Shown: positions 13,033 to 24,518 of the stretch, in pieces | Position numbering within the stretch: the stretch's first letter is position 1 | Layout: each line of letters opens with the position of its first letter | Assembly: GCA_948567375.1 (NCBI GenBank) | Contig: OX419755.1 | Coordinates: 56,735,001-56,799,000, forward strand | Reading direction: 5' to 3' | Length of the DNA stretch: 64,000 nucleotides | From: Lunularia cruciata | Lineage: Eukaryota; Streptophyta; Marchantiopsida; Lunulariales; Lunulariaceae | Program-made: the position numbers and the translations under genes | Notes under the pieces: model-generated | The model's input: only the letters and a program-made list of their open reading frames with translations | What the model was told of the DNA's origin: nothing | Database searches by the model: none

Positions 13033-14592
13033 TTAAAACAGCTCTCGCTTCCAGATCGATGTGCAGATTACAGGCTGATCCTTCCAGGTAAGATTAAGAC
13101 CCAGGCTGGGTGTGACAACAAGACCCCAAGATCCTTCTTTATAGATTTTGTATCTTTTCAACAAAGCACGCACATCATCAATAACGTCGTCGCTAAGTGG
13201 GATCGCTGTAAATCCCAACGCCTGAAACCGCTCGGTCCACTGAGAACTCTTTTCGGGTCTTTCGCATTCGATATTGTCGTCGTTCTCGCATGCCAAAAGC
13301 TTGATTAAGTTGCGAGCACACTGTCTCTCCAGCATTAACCTCTCATTGCACGCTCGCGGGAAACCTCCCTCCAAAGAATCGAAGAAAAGTGAATAGAATC
13401 TTAACGCCTCTGAAAAAGACGTCATATCATCGCTGGTCGAGACCAAGTCAGCCTCGACCTCCACTAGAGTTACAAGTTTCGGCTTCATGCTCGCAATTGT
13501 AGTCACAATTGTGTTCCGTGGGTCCGGACTGGGTACTCTGTGAAGGGCGTGGTTGCAGTTGATAACTAGCGCGTCTTCGGTTTTCAGGTCCAAGTCCTCT
13601 ATTCGTAGTTTCCCAAGCCCAGTTTGCTGCACAATTTGGAATTCAAAAGGAACACCCATGAGTCTGGCAAACTTCTCCAACCTCTGACCGATTTCCTTCA
13701 TAACTATCGCGGCTGATGTTTCTTTGGCAAGAATAACAGTCGTCAAGCGCAGTTGGGGAGCACCATCCGGTCGAGTAGCCAGAGACTCGAGAAGGGTGGG
13801 CCACTGAGTACACAATGTGTGGCTCATATCCACAATATGCACCTTCATTTCTCCCTCGAGAGCTTCCAGAATAGCACCATTTGCAGCTACATGACCAAAG
13901 TTCGTCCATGGACTTGCCTCCTGGAACTTGAGAATCATCTTACGCATGGACTCGAAGTGATAACTTCTTTCCGCTGCTGACGACAAAATCCGTTGGCATC
14001 GTTGCCCAGTCCCCGTGATTTTGCAGAAGAGGGCATCTAGGAAATACGACGCCAACCTCTGATCTGCATCACCGTAGGGAGAAGCTAGCTCATTTAAGAT
14101 CCACATCAGATGCTGAATGCGGGGCATCGCATTCGAGAGCACAGCCTGCGCACATTCTGTAAGCAGGTCGGGCGCCCACCGACTTCCTTTGGGAACATTT
14201 AAAGAGCTAGAAACGGAAAATAGTGGTAGATTCGATATCGCTGCGAGCGGCTTGCCATCAAGCTCCAATGTACTCGTAGCGACCGTCAGTTTCTCGAGTG
14301 TGGGAGCTCCACCAGCATTGTTCTGGCGATTGTCGCAGTACAGTGGATAATCGACAGCTCCAGCGTCATCGGAATCAGCCGATCTTCCTCTTTGCTTCGT
14401 GTCCCGATCTAGACCGTAAGGACTACCACGACTACCAACTACGGTAGGAACGGTATGGTTCAGAGAGGGATTTACGCTGGCGTCGTCGGAGCTTGGACTC
14501 CCGGAGCTTTCACTAGAGTTCAATTCCAGACGCGATTGATCGATTGTTATCAGATCTTCGAGTCTGTACCCGGATCGTTCCGCAGGCGACAT
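13033..14592 (-). CDS. SHR: GRAS-family transcription regulator, SHORT-ROOT (SHR)-like
   Basis: Intronless frame of 519 aa. GRAS proteins are plant nuclear regulators that pair with other GRAS or IDD proteins, and SHR acts with SCARECROW in asymmetric division. Residues 1-135 form a Ser/Asp-rich disordered N-terminus. The GRAS domain spans about 140-516: LHRI begins LLTECAQAVL (143-152); the VHIID motif is VHIVDMSHTLCTQWPTLLE (251-269); the PFYRE region has LVTLVEVEAD (374-383) and FSEALRFYSLFFDSLE (393-408); the SAW region ends WKDQPVICTSIWKR (503-516). The CTQWPTLLESLATRPDGAPQ signature and the WKDQPV ending point to the SHR subfamily rather than DELLA, SCR or LISCL. The ATG at 14592 is the first in frame, and the length is normal for the family. 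The strand and composition match the gene island. SHR subfamily placement is from memory of family motifs. Confidence 0.93.
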   Translation of the reverse strand: MSPAERSGYRLEDLITIDQSRLELNSSESSGSPSSDDASVNPSLNHTVPTVVGSRGSPYGLDRDTKQRGRSADSDDAGAVDYPLYCDNRQNNAGGAPTLEKLTVATSTLELDGKPLAAISNLPLFSVSSSLNVPKGSRWAPDLLTECAQAVLSNAMPRIQHLMWILNELASPYGDADQRLASYFLDALFCKITGTGQRCQRILSSAAERSYHFESMRKMILKFQEASPWTNFGHVAANGAILEALEGEMKVHIVDMSHTLCTQWPTLLESLATRPDGAPQLRLTTVILAKETSAAIVMKEIGQRLEKFARLMGVPFEFQIVQQTGLGKLRIEDLDLKTEDALVINCNHALHRVPSPDPRNTIVTTIASMKPKLVTLVEVEADLVSTSDDMTSFSEALRFYSLFFDSLEGGFPRACNERLMLERQCARNLIKLLACENDDNIECERPEKSSQWTERFQALGFTAIPLSDDVIDDVRALLKRYKIYKEGSWGLVVTPSLGLNLTWKDQPVICTSIWKRELF

Positions 14593-16319
14593 GGTCTTTC
14601 ACTAGATCATTAAGTCAAGAACTAAATTGCCTCTCCAGTGATTCAAGTATCAGTTGTCTCAAATTTTATTTCCTTCGACCAAGTTACGTACATTCGTCAG
14701 CTCATTTCCCTTTATGGTATTAATTGATCGCCAGTAATGTACCGCCGCCTACGTTTACAAACGCAACGTACTTCTCTAGTTCGACCCCATCCTCCATCCC
14801 CAAACTGTGAATACTGTCATAGGTCAATACCGAATCACATAGACATCGCCACCTGAATCTAAAGCAAGAACCCGCATTCTTACACGACGTAAAGGAGAAG
14901 TGTGATATGTTTCCAACACAAAGTCTTCCTCCAAGATTATAGATGTTACTCACCTCAATCAGTTGCAACTACGCTTTCCTTTCGTTGCTTTTACATAGAC
15001 TCCAATTTTCGAACAGCAGATCCCTTCAGTTGCCGCTCCTGCTCTTCACCCCGTGATTATTGTGGTACGTATATTATTCGAGCCGCCACGTGGAAGACCC
15101 CTTGCAACAAACCGGCTACTGAGTACTAAACCCACCTTAGCTTGGATGAAGTAAAATCGGACGGCTGCTGTACTATACACTCTGCTGTTTGAGCTAAAGT
15201 TCTTGTTGGGTGTTCGTTCCATGAAGAAAAAGTGAACGTAAAATCTTCCAGGCTGCCCCAGTGTTCCTAGGAGATTCTTCTTTTTATCTCACAAGCAAAA
15301 ACTTATCTCTTGCACTAAATTTCCTCATGTCCCAGTTCCAGTTGCTCACTTACGATTTCGCCCAAATCATCCAGCTAGCTTGCATACAGCTGTACCGTCT
15401 TCTATTTCCTATCTCGTTTTGATTGATTCACTGCAGATAGCTTCAAGCAAAGTTCATCATCAGTGCCTCTACAGTTACTGTACTTTATTCCATCGGGTGT
15501 ACGTGTTAGGTTCATAGCAGTCCTCTTTGGATAGTTGTACGTGAGAGAACTAGAGGAATCTGATTTCTTACGGCGATGAAGGGCTACTGTAAGATTTCCT
15601 CTTGTTCTGTGCATCACTTCATAAGTGTTCGGATTGAATTCGGCCGATTACTACTAAACCACAGGTTATGGGGAAGGAAAACAGCAGCTGCTCCTCCGGA
15701 ACAAAACCGAAGTCCTTATCCGTCGCAGTCCCTGCCGGCCGGAGCTGCAGATGATACGACATTCATGCGCGGACGGAAGGACGGCTCGCATGCCAAGTAA
15801 CTTGTCTGTGAGTCCACCGGATGAATCGAGCAAAGAAGCCCAGGGATTGGATGATGGTAGTACTCAGCAGGCAGATATGCCACGCAGAACCGGGTCGGCA
15901 TTGAGAGAATTACAGCGTTGATTGGCGTGGCGGCGGGCTCAGGTATATGCTGTTCTTGTCAAGGTGTCAGAGACTTTGTTTGTGTAAGCAGTGGTTATCG
16001 TCTGTTCTTCGAATTCACGGTACAACTGAACAGACTCTTGGCTTGTTGGTATCGATGATTTTACCTTCGTACTTCGGAGTACAAAATTCTTGAACACAAT
16101 GCTAATATAAGATTCTTTCTGACGTGGTGCAACATACAGAGTCCGAATCCGAATTGAAACTTTTGTCTTTCTATTTTGAATATCCATGGTTTGACTCGAG
16201 ATCTGGATCCTTGTGGAGCTTTATTGAGAAACGTCTAAGCTTTTTTGCAGTTAACCAAGACGATCTACTTCACTTAAGTTTCTCTTGTGACGAGTCGAAC
16301 TCAATGTTCAGCAAATCGA
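14593..16319. other. Intergenic/upstream region of the SHR-like gene
   Basis: About 1.7 kb between the GRAS start codon and the end of the alpha-SNAP-like gene, both on the minus strand. It presumably contains the GRAS promoter and 5'UTR. It has balanced base composition with CpGs. Short frames on both strands show no family motifs. I see no convincing TATA box placement or terminator. Confidence 0.5.
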
Positions 16320-19300
16320 TCAGTCGGTTCCTCTTTGATCTCCGGAAAATCCGTGTAAGGTCCCTTTGGTTTGCTGCTTGAATCCCTCATAGGCCCCTTT
16401 GGTTTGATTTAATCTGCCGTAGGTCCCTCCAATTGGTCGCAACTCGCAATGGCCTCCTGCGAACACAGAACTCCATTTGCCATTTTCGTCTTCGCTGGTA
16501 TGGCCTTCAGTTTCTTTTGACATCTGTTAGCGAGCAGTTTTGCTAATGGATCCTGTTCCAAGAGTCCGATAATGACATCGAAAGGTTGGCAATGCTTACC
16601 GAAGCTGCTGATCGAAGGCGTCCCTCCCGCTTTCTTTCGTTAGAATTATATGTACGCACTTCTTTCTCTCTGTGCTTTTGTGGAATATACATGCGATAAT
16701 TGCACAAGTTCACGCCTTCTAGCTTAATACCGTGGCGTCTGGAACAAGAGTGAAGTAACTTACATTCCGGAATAGGACCTCGTGAGTGTTGAGGACCTCT
16801 GTGTACAGATTTCGATTTCCTTTCTCCACTGCCTTGGCGAGATACTGAACCACTCAGATTAAATCGTAGTCAAGACTATCTCCCAAGAACTTGACCTTCA
16901 AATACCTCCCATTTGTAGAGTGCTCTATAAGGCCTAGGTCTGTATTCTGTAGGCCAAACTTCGTGAAGTGCATTTGGAAATGGTTCACTTATTTGAAGAA
17001 TTTTAGCTAACGTACATTTATATTACTTCGAATTTGTCAGGAGGATCCTTATGCACGATTTTGCACTTGCGGTATGGAACCAGGTCAACTCATCAAGGAG
17101 AGCCCTCGTTAGAACTGAGGTCACCTCCTTGATTGAATTGACCAGGTCCCGTATGGTAGGTGCACATGGTACATCGCTGATCTGACTGTTGTATTGAGAT
17201 AGAACGTATTAAATAGTCATAGTGCACCACTTCATTGAGATTCGTTGAAGGCATTAAGAGAAGTCGTGTGAAAATGACTGTGATCTGAAATCTCGTTAAG
17301 TAGAGTTCAGTTCCTGAAACACTCGCATGTTGAACATGGCTTTCAGGTTTCGGTTTTACAATCAGACCGGGTTTCATGATCGATGCGATCAGTAGTAGTC
17401 CGTTATCTTAAAACAACTCAATGTGCAAGATCATGCGGCCAATGAGATTGTCATTCCATTGTTATCAGCAGATGTAAGGAAGTCTGTCAGAGAGGTAAAA
17501 GAATCGTTGCTTACCAGGATAATCTTACTCTCCCGACTGCTTGAGAAGTTTGGTTCAATCTCCTGCAGTACAGACAAAGAAATTTGCAGCTAGGACTCCG
17601 TATAACATATGCATGTTTTAATGGCATGGAAACACATTCAAGGGTCCAAAACTTGTAGCAGACCTGAAGACCTTTCAAGGCTTGCTTCACCATGGCACCA
17701 TCACCACCACATGAGCACATGTGACAGAGTCCAACATAAAGAAGCATCTCCTTTGCTGTTTTCTTTGATGCGCCAGCGATCACCGCGTCCTTGGCCAACG
17801 CTTCGAAGACTGGGATCGCTTCAGTATACCTACAGTGTACTCACGAGGTATGTGTCGTTTTCAAGAAGAAGAACTAACTATGCTAAGTGATGACGAATAC
17901 TGGAGACGCTGATCAAAGCCAAGTCCTGAAAATGAAGCAGTACCGTTCAAGCTCAGCCGAATGTTTTGCCACTTTCGTTCGGCACTGATTGCTCAAAACA
18001 TTTAATTCACTTGTTGAGAAAAGATCGGCTGCCATTCGATAATATTCAATGCATTCTGAGATTTTCCCTTCTGCCTGACATATGTCTCCCAGCTCCTGGA
18101 GTACATGTTTTGGTCGTATTTATAGAGATCAAGAGCTCCAAATAAAGTCAATAACACTTGGAGAGTATTACACTTTTAAACTTCCGACACGTACCTGGTA
18201 ATATTGGGCAGCGGCTGAAACTTTGTCGATCTCCTCGAAGAGCATAGCTGCTCTACTTAGACATGTGATTGCTCCTATAATCCACGAGAATAATCTCTTT
18301 TAAGTAAGCCATAGAAGGCCAATTCAGAATCCATGGCTGCAGATCTGGACTCTACTTATGCTCATATAGAGACAAGAACAAAAGCAACCTTGATTATTAG
18401 TTTTCTTGAAATACTTGGCGGCAGCAACGTATGTTTCAGCTCCCTCTTCCACTTTTCCCATCTGTGTGTGTACATTCCACGAGGATTCTCAGCTCTCAGA
18501 TCTTCTATGTTTCACATCCATATTTCTGAACTTCGTTGCTGTCCCATGTCAACGAACAACCATGTCGCAGCGATATTTCATGGTGCGAAATCGAAAGGCA
18601 TGATCATGAATAAGTAAGCACCTTCAAGTAGCAGCGCGCAATCTTCATGTGGGCAGCGGCGAGTTTCTCAACTACAGATCAATCCAGCAACGAATCCAGG
18701 TCAGATTACTTTCCCAAACAAAGAAAATAGTTGTGTATCTTGTAGACATCAACCAGATCTATGTACCGAACAGAATTCTCATTTTCGTATCTTTGCTGAT
18801 TCTTTTCCAGCTTGTATGAGCGAATTCACTGCATCAGGTCCTCATACGACCTCAACATCAAAGGCGGAGCTCAATTGTCAGATTCCTCTCAGCTCCTTAA
18901 TTTGACGCTGAGATTGAGTGGATCTAGCAGTATTACAAGGAAGGTTCTGCGTTGACTGGACCTGAGGATATAACTATTTTGTCTCAGGGAGAATGATAGA
19001 ATCACCATCCCTTGTATTCAAGAGTTGTGCCGGAAAGACCAGACGAATAGAGGGAAGAAAAACAAAATCACCATCCCTTCCACTCCTTAGCTCTCAGCAC
19101 GTGATTCGGTAAAGAAAGGAGCTGGAGGTTGGCTAGGTATTGGGAGTGTAATCTGATCTCAACATATCCATACTCGGACAGGTCGACAGAGGAAGGAGAA
19201 ACTTTTCCTCAATATCTGACTTCGACTTTCTCTTGTGCAAGGCAAAGCTTCAGAAACCACTGCGGGAAGGCTTATACTTATGGAGTCATTTCGATACTTG

Positions 19301-19777
19301 TGGGGCCTTGCCAAGGTGATGGTTAAAATCTTCACTACGTGGTATGAACTCGACTCTTCGGAGAGTTCAATTTTGTTCTGGGAAAATTAAATCTCTCTCC
19401 GGGCAAAGATGTAGAGTCCCACATGTCAGTTCGATGCTTAACACTGTGACCTTGTGGAAGATTCAATACCTTGTACGATTGCACTCGCTCACCAAGATCT
19501 CTTACGTTCTTGAACTAGAGTCACTACCAGAACAGTGTATTGTGCTGGAATCGGAAGATTTAGGCTTACAAGCTCTCGAGGGCTTATAAAGGCCACAAGC
19601 CTTGTCCATAAGCTCGATCGCCTTTCCGAAATCGCCTGAAAATACCGCCCAGCCGTTAACCTCCTTTGCAGCTCGATGTTCATACTCGTCACCCTTCTTT
19701 GTCTGATCAGGTTCTTCCACTAATGGCGGATGTTGCTGCTTGGGCGAATTCGTCTCCATCATCTCGAATACGGTCAT
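16320..19777 (-). CDS. Alpha-SNAP-like soluble NSF attachment protein (multi-exon; 3' end uncertain)
   Basis: Alpha-SNAP links SNARE complexes to NSF ATPase for recycling after membrane fusion and is built of TPR-like helices. Phase-consistent exons: 19777-19570, 18671-18622, 18461-18389, 18274-18195, 18095-17944, 17829-17664, 17562-17515 and 16844-16764, together 286 codons. In order they read EYEHRAAKEVNGWAVFSGDF...LYKPSRA, FEKLAAAHMKIARCYLK, VEEGAETYVAAAKYFKK, CLSRAAMLFEEIDKVSAAAQ, ISECIEYYRMAADLF...NQCRTKVAKHSAELER, LLYVGLCHMC, LQEIEPNFSSSRESKIIL and YLAKAVEKGNRNLYTEVL. Each aligns without large gaps to alpha-SNAP. The C-terminus is uncertain. Exons 16629-16600 and 16523-16320 keep phase (MSKETEGHTSEDENGKW). 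Another frame there (QQLRCQKKLKA, stop 16409) looks more like the usual LLRVKEKLKA end but does not keep phase. Start could also be 16 or 19 codons further in: ATGs at 19762 and 19759. Introns 1 (898 bp) and 7 (670 bp) are long. Confidence 0.85.
17076..17150. repeat. Imperfect inverted repeat in the 670-bp intron of the alpha-SNAP-like gene
   Basis: The left arm, 17076-17100 (GGAACCAGGTCAACTCATCA then AGGAG), and right arm, 17125-17150 (CTCCTTGATTGAATTGACCA then GGTCCC), are reverse complements with about five differences over 25 bp and a 24-bp spacer. It could form a stem-loop in pre-mRNA or be the remnant of a small foldback element. Confidence 0.7.
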
Positions 19778-20749
19778 TGACTTGTTCGCGCTGCAAAGGT
19801 GCACGATGTCGCCTAACCGTACATTCTTTATAACCGCCTCCTGTCCAAAGAGTGGGGTCCGCCTCCTACCGTCCTTTAAATGGGGCAATTGACCGAACTT
19901 TGAGAAACGGAGCCAGAGGACAATTGACAAGACCTGCCATAGCCATCTCTGAACTGATCTGTGCTCGACTTTTTCAAGATCTCACGGCCATTCATACTAT
20001 ATCAATGATCTATTTAGGTTTTGTTTTATAAGAACATGGGCATTAGTGCTCAAAGTCTTCTGTTTTTCTTCGCATCAGGTTGCTGGAGAAAAGGTAAGCT
20101 ATATGAACCGCCTCTTGTACGACTTCTTCGCTAGTTTTGTTCTTTAGCTTCTAAAATAAGACCGTTCGTCATACCAAGAATACGGCTTTGTATATTAGAT
20201 TTAGAATAAGAATGAAACGAATAGCAAGTGATCTTGAAAGGCCTGGAATCAAATTGATCATTCTGGCAGAACTGACCATTTCCTAAACGAAAACGTGAAA
20301 TTTGGATAATTTTGCGATATTTCATAGAATGCATGAGGGTGAGAACTGGTTGCTTTCCCAGGTCATCATCATGAAATAATCATACAGAGAAATTCCAAGT
20401 GAATCTCCACAACTAGCCAAGTACTGATAATTAACCCTGACCAGAGCTTCACGCAGCTATTGGTGAAGCTATTAATACACTATCTTGTCATATTAAGCTG
20501 AGCAGACTTTGCACATCTCTTTCATAGGCAATGATGTTGGACCCAGCTCACAAGGAAGCATCTAAGAATTAGCAATGAATAATGCGTCACTTTCTGAACA
20601 CAGGAAATTGACGAGTTAGGTCTACCATAACCTTAGTAAGGCCCTAGCCGAGAGCGAGAACTCTTTAAGATGTTCAATATCGCTTGCACCGGGAAAATTG
20701 CGGGCAGAATTCGAGGCGTACACGATGTAAAATCTCCTCGCAGGCACAG
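19778..20749. other. Intergenic region between the PMT and alpha-SNAP-like genes
   Basis: About 1 kb separates the PMT stop codon from the alpha-SNAP-like start in a tandem minus-strand arrangement. The alpha-SNAP-like frame stays open upstream to 19930 but without family similarity, so I read that part as 5'UTR. No other gene is recognised. Confidence 0.5.
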
Positions 20750-23700
20750 TTACCGAAAGTCCGCATCTTTCAACATGATTAGGACAGACTCACACTGCTT
20801 AGAACCTCCGTCGTACTCGAACAACAGCCGCCACCGAACAGCCACTGACAGACGTTTTATCTCCGTAATGGTATTCAAAGCATCTCGGACTATAATCAAA
20901 CCTCCCGGTCGCAGAATGCGATCAACTTCTATGATGACATCAACAGAGTTACACCTGAAAAGGAAAGACCAAGGTGAGACATTTACAGACAAACGGGCAC
21001 AGCATTGATATGTGAGGCAAGTATGGCTTTTGGACCTGTCTATTGGTGACTCAATTATACACTCCACAGCTACGGCTCAACAAAGGGTCACGTACCTTTC
21101 TAACTTAGAGAATGTCCCCGAGGAATGAACAAGGTCGTAGCTCCTTGCGGGTGTAGGAAATGCTTCACACCTGCATCCCTCATATCATATAGCAGGATTG
21201 AGAACCCGATCTTCAGGTAAAGCGAGCCGAACACAATGCATCCATGTGGCTCCGGCGATATAGTATTGACATCTACGCGGATGAGAGGCAGGAAATGTAA
21301 AGCTTGTTTCCAACAGAACTTAAGTAGACTTTCTTGATTTCCATGACCAGCACCATCAAACTGAACGGATCATGTGTAGAATATCTAATCCATTTAGAAA
21401 CAACTCCATGTTCTGGTAACAGTCTATAATAATTTATCTTCCTTTGTTTGTTCCGAAGACTGTGACTTTGGTCCTGAAACAATCTATCAAGAACAATCTG
21501 CTCTATTCACTCCTATTTTCAGTACTAGGGTTTGAAGTTTATTGGATCACTCGCTTGCTTCAAGCTGCTCCGGAATTGAAGAAACTTTACCAGTTATGCT
21601 TAGCTCCAAGCAGCCCTCGGTGGTAAATAGCTTCTAGCATTTCTGGCTCGGACTTGGGTACCACATTCATAGTCCAAATTGGATGAAGGTGCGAGAGGAT
21701 TGCTGCAAAACTGGAATCACCATTGTGAGTTATAAACGATAGTCACCGGTGAACAGAGGTATCGCATCTTTAAGTGGAAGGTCAAACCTACTGATCGTTA
21801 TGTACAACCCGACCTCCATCTGGTATAGGAAGGAGTGAGTACTAACCTTCCCAGTTCGGCATTCATGTCCATGACGTTTCTCACTTGTTGCAATAAATCT
21901 GTTCCCAACAGCTCCATGTAACGGCAAACTTTAGGTACCCACAGAGCTGTACTGGCATAGTACAACTGGCGCAAGGTTGCATGATAGTCACGTATTGGGA
22001 TCTCTTCCATATTCTGACTTTCTTGCATTTTGTGTCCCCCTTGCATCAGACTCCTGCCCACACACGTAAAAGGAATTCAGCGATCTCGGATGGAGTAGAG
22101 AAAACTCAAGTGTAACTCTATTCCCAACAACACGTATATTAAATATAGAAGCACACACTGTACAGACCAAGTCTCCCCTGCTGCGTGTTTGCTTTTGAGC
22201 AGCATACAAACCTACAAGATTCAAGTACGCGGGCATATCTAGCCAAGAGCGCACTATTACTCCCTACGAGTAGAAGGCTAGGGAAATGACATAAATAGAT
22301 CCTCACCATTACCGCCTTCAGCTGTAAACATCCATTGGCATGGATGTAACCTACATTCCAAAGCCAAGAATTTTTAATACCAGAACAGGTTTAGCAGGCA
22401 AGATTTACCGAGAGGCTTGTCCACCGGTAAATCCGTTCACTTGAACAGGCTTCTCATCCAACCCCGATTTTCTCCAGACATAGGAGTCGTCAACTCTGCA
22501 AACCTCCAATATCAAACACACGTGGATAGCAGAAAAGCAGGGGTATCACCCGAATGTCGCTTGACAATGACAAGCTAAACTCAGATCCCATTAGCGGCCA
22601 TTCGAGAAAGCAGATACTGTTTCACAGTCCCATGGTTACACGTCTGGTAAAACTACAATCTGGTTTAAAGAAGACACTTTTGAGGTCTTATTATGGGCAC
22701 AAACTTTTGAGGCCACTCGAGCTTCAGAAGCAGAATGACTTCCTTCAAGCATTACTTCTTCAGTCAAGAAACAATTATCCGCAGATTAACTTCAACGTTC
22801 TCCTAGTTTCAACGTCGACTCGACCCAATAAACTACGCTGTGAGGTAGCTACATCAGACTCAAATCCTCAGCAAACGCGGTTATTCAATTAACACCACAA
22901 GATAAATCTAAATGTGATTTTATCTTGAGGATCAATGCGATCACAACTTCACGAACTATTCACAACAAGACGCGCAGACTATCACCAACCTAAAGCAAAA
23001 CTCCAGGGCCACTCTTCATTAGAAGTCCACGTCTTTCTTATAACGTAGCTCAGAGATCTAAAGTTAGGATTTATCACCTAGTAATGAATGCCCAATGCAG
23101 CTTCATCATTTTGGACAGCTCCTCGTTCTCGTCCAGGACTCCACTTCCGGTCAAGCTCCAAACAAAATGGCCCTTGGGCCGTAGCAGTCTATTGACTTCG
23201 AGAAAATACTTACTGGCATCTGCGCAATGAACCATGATTTCATTTTTCTCAATCTAGATTCAGGGTTCACCGGGGAGGGTCACAGCACTGAACTAACTAT
23301 CTCCACATGGGTTCGGTGAAACTTAACGTACATCAGCCTTAGATGTCACTGTAGAAGCAAGCAGCTGCTATCAGTACACAGAGCCTTCAGGAAAAGACAT
23401 CTAGTAATGCTGCAAACAGCTAAAGGTGATATATTTGGTACGAAGTGCGATAATTCTTCGGAGAATCGCCAGAACCTACCACTTAGTTGCCACTTATCTC
23501 CGCATCCATCCGAGCGAATCAGATCATATGAGTGAGCAGGAAATCGTTGCTCGTCAAATAAAGTCATCACCATGGCTGGAAATCCTTCGTCCAGTACGTC
23601 TCGAATCTGATACATGAAAGAAGAAAGTTCAAACGACATAACAGACTATTATCGCATTATTTCTAGTGGCTGGTATTTCTTATATAGAGCTCCACCTCAA

Positions 23701-24518
23701 AATACGCAAAAAGGTTCTCCAGAATAATAGACTGATTTTGCTCTCACGCACCTACGAAAGAAGGATATCACACGTCACACCTACGTGGTGAGTACATTAC
23801 GTCGCAGTATAGAAGCAAGACTTACAAAAGAATCCTCGTTCTTGCTGCCAAGAATCCACATAGTAGATGCATCGCTTTTGGCCATTAGAACAGAAGACAC
23901 ATTGCTGCATCCTCCACATCCTAAATTCAAAACTTTGTAAGGAAGGAGGTTTGTTTCTCCATCAGCTGTCCTCAAAGCTCCTTGCCAAGGTCCAGGCCTG
24001 TGGTAACCTGAAGGTACAGGTACTTTGCACAAAGGAGGGCGTTCAGTACGTTGCCTGCAAGTTCCTGAAAGTGTTGATCCGTTCTTGCAAGGCAAGTAGT
24101 TCTCGTATTCTGGACCACATTCATCAAAGGGGCCTTGATGAATCACATCATAACTTGGGACTTCAGTCGGCTGCATAACAAGCAGTCGCCTTCTGTGATG
24201 GCTGTGGGCCTTGCCACTCTTTCCTTGTAATTGGTAGCAATGGGCTTTCAACTTCCCTTGAAGGTTGCTACATGTATCAACGGTCGCGAAAGTGATAGCG
24301 AAATAGAGATATATTGTACAGAGGAACGTCAATATAGCCAACATAAACAAAAGGAACTGATGACGTTTTAGCAATGCTTTCCACCCAAGATCTGGCTTCT
24401 CAAAGGAATCATCCCGACTGTGCACTCCTGACTTCCGCAATCCACTGAAAGTTGGGGATGAGGGACTTGCGGCTCTCCATTTGGCTGGAGAGACGGTAGG
24501 CACACTATCATGACCCAT
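20750..24518 (-). CDS. Divergent PMT-type (DUF248/QUASIMODO-like) putative SAM methyltransferase, Golgi type II membrane protein
   Basis: Exons rebuilt with GT-AG sites and matching phase: 24518-23826, 23606-23480, 23219-23078, 22495-22409, 22350-22313, 22253-22216, 22013-21847, 21710-21591, 21170-21096, 20954-20750. They total 563 aa. PMT proteins are Golgi enzymes thought to methylate pectin or other wall polymers. Visible parts: a basic N-tail, one membrane segment (about 54-78, FLLFMLAILTFLCTIYLYFA), PFDECGPEYENYLPC, CKVPVPSGYHRPGPW, motif I LNLGCGGCSNV (197-207), VLDEGFPAMVMTLFDEQRFP, YFLEVNRLLRPKGHFVWS, VRNVMDMNAELGSFAAIL, WTMNVVPK, HRGLLGAKHNWCEAFPTPAR, SYDLVHSSG and VIIEVDRILRPGGLIIVRDA. 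These follow PMT order exactly. Oddities: about 60-70 residues normally between GYxxPxxWP and motif I, including FPGGGTMFPxGA, are missing, and HCSRC is replaced by RSDGC. It may have altered or lost activity. Exon 7's 5' end is the least certain. Confidence 0.88.

Noticed and set aside
13643-13980. Frames overlapping the GRAS gene on both strands
   Set aside because: Shadows of the strongly supported GRAS reading frame.
17093-17377. 94-codon minus frame inside the alpha-SNAP-like gene
   Set aside because: It has no similarity to SNAP proteins and lies in the intron between two well-aligned exons.
18727-18822. Minus-strand frame IRSYKLEKNQQRYENENSVR as an alpha-SNAP exon (it resembles NSYKLAKSWDQ)
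   Set aside because: It begins after an in-frame TGA and its donor phase does not match the next exon. The exon ending at 19570 (YKPSRA) joins FEKLAAAHMK in perfect phase and length, so the resemblance is chance.
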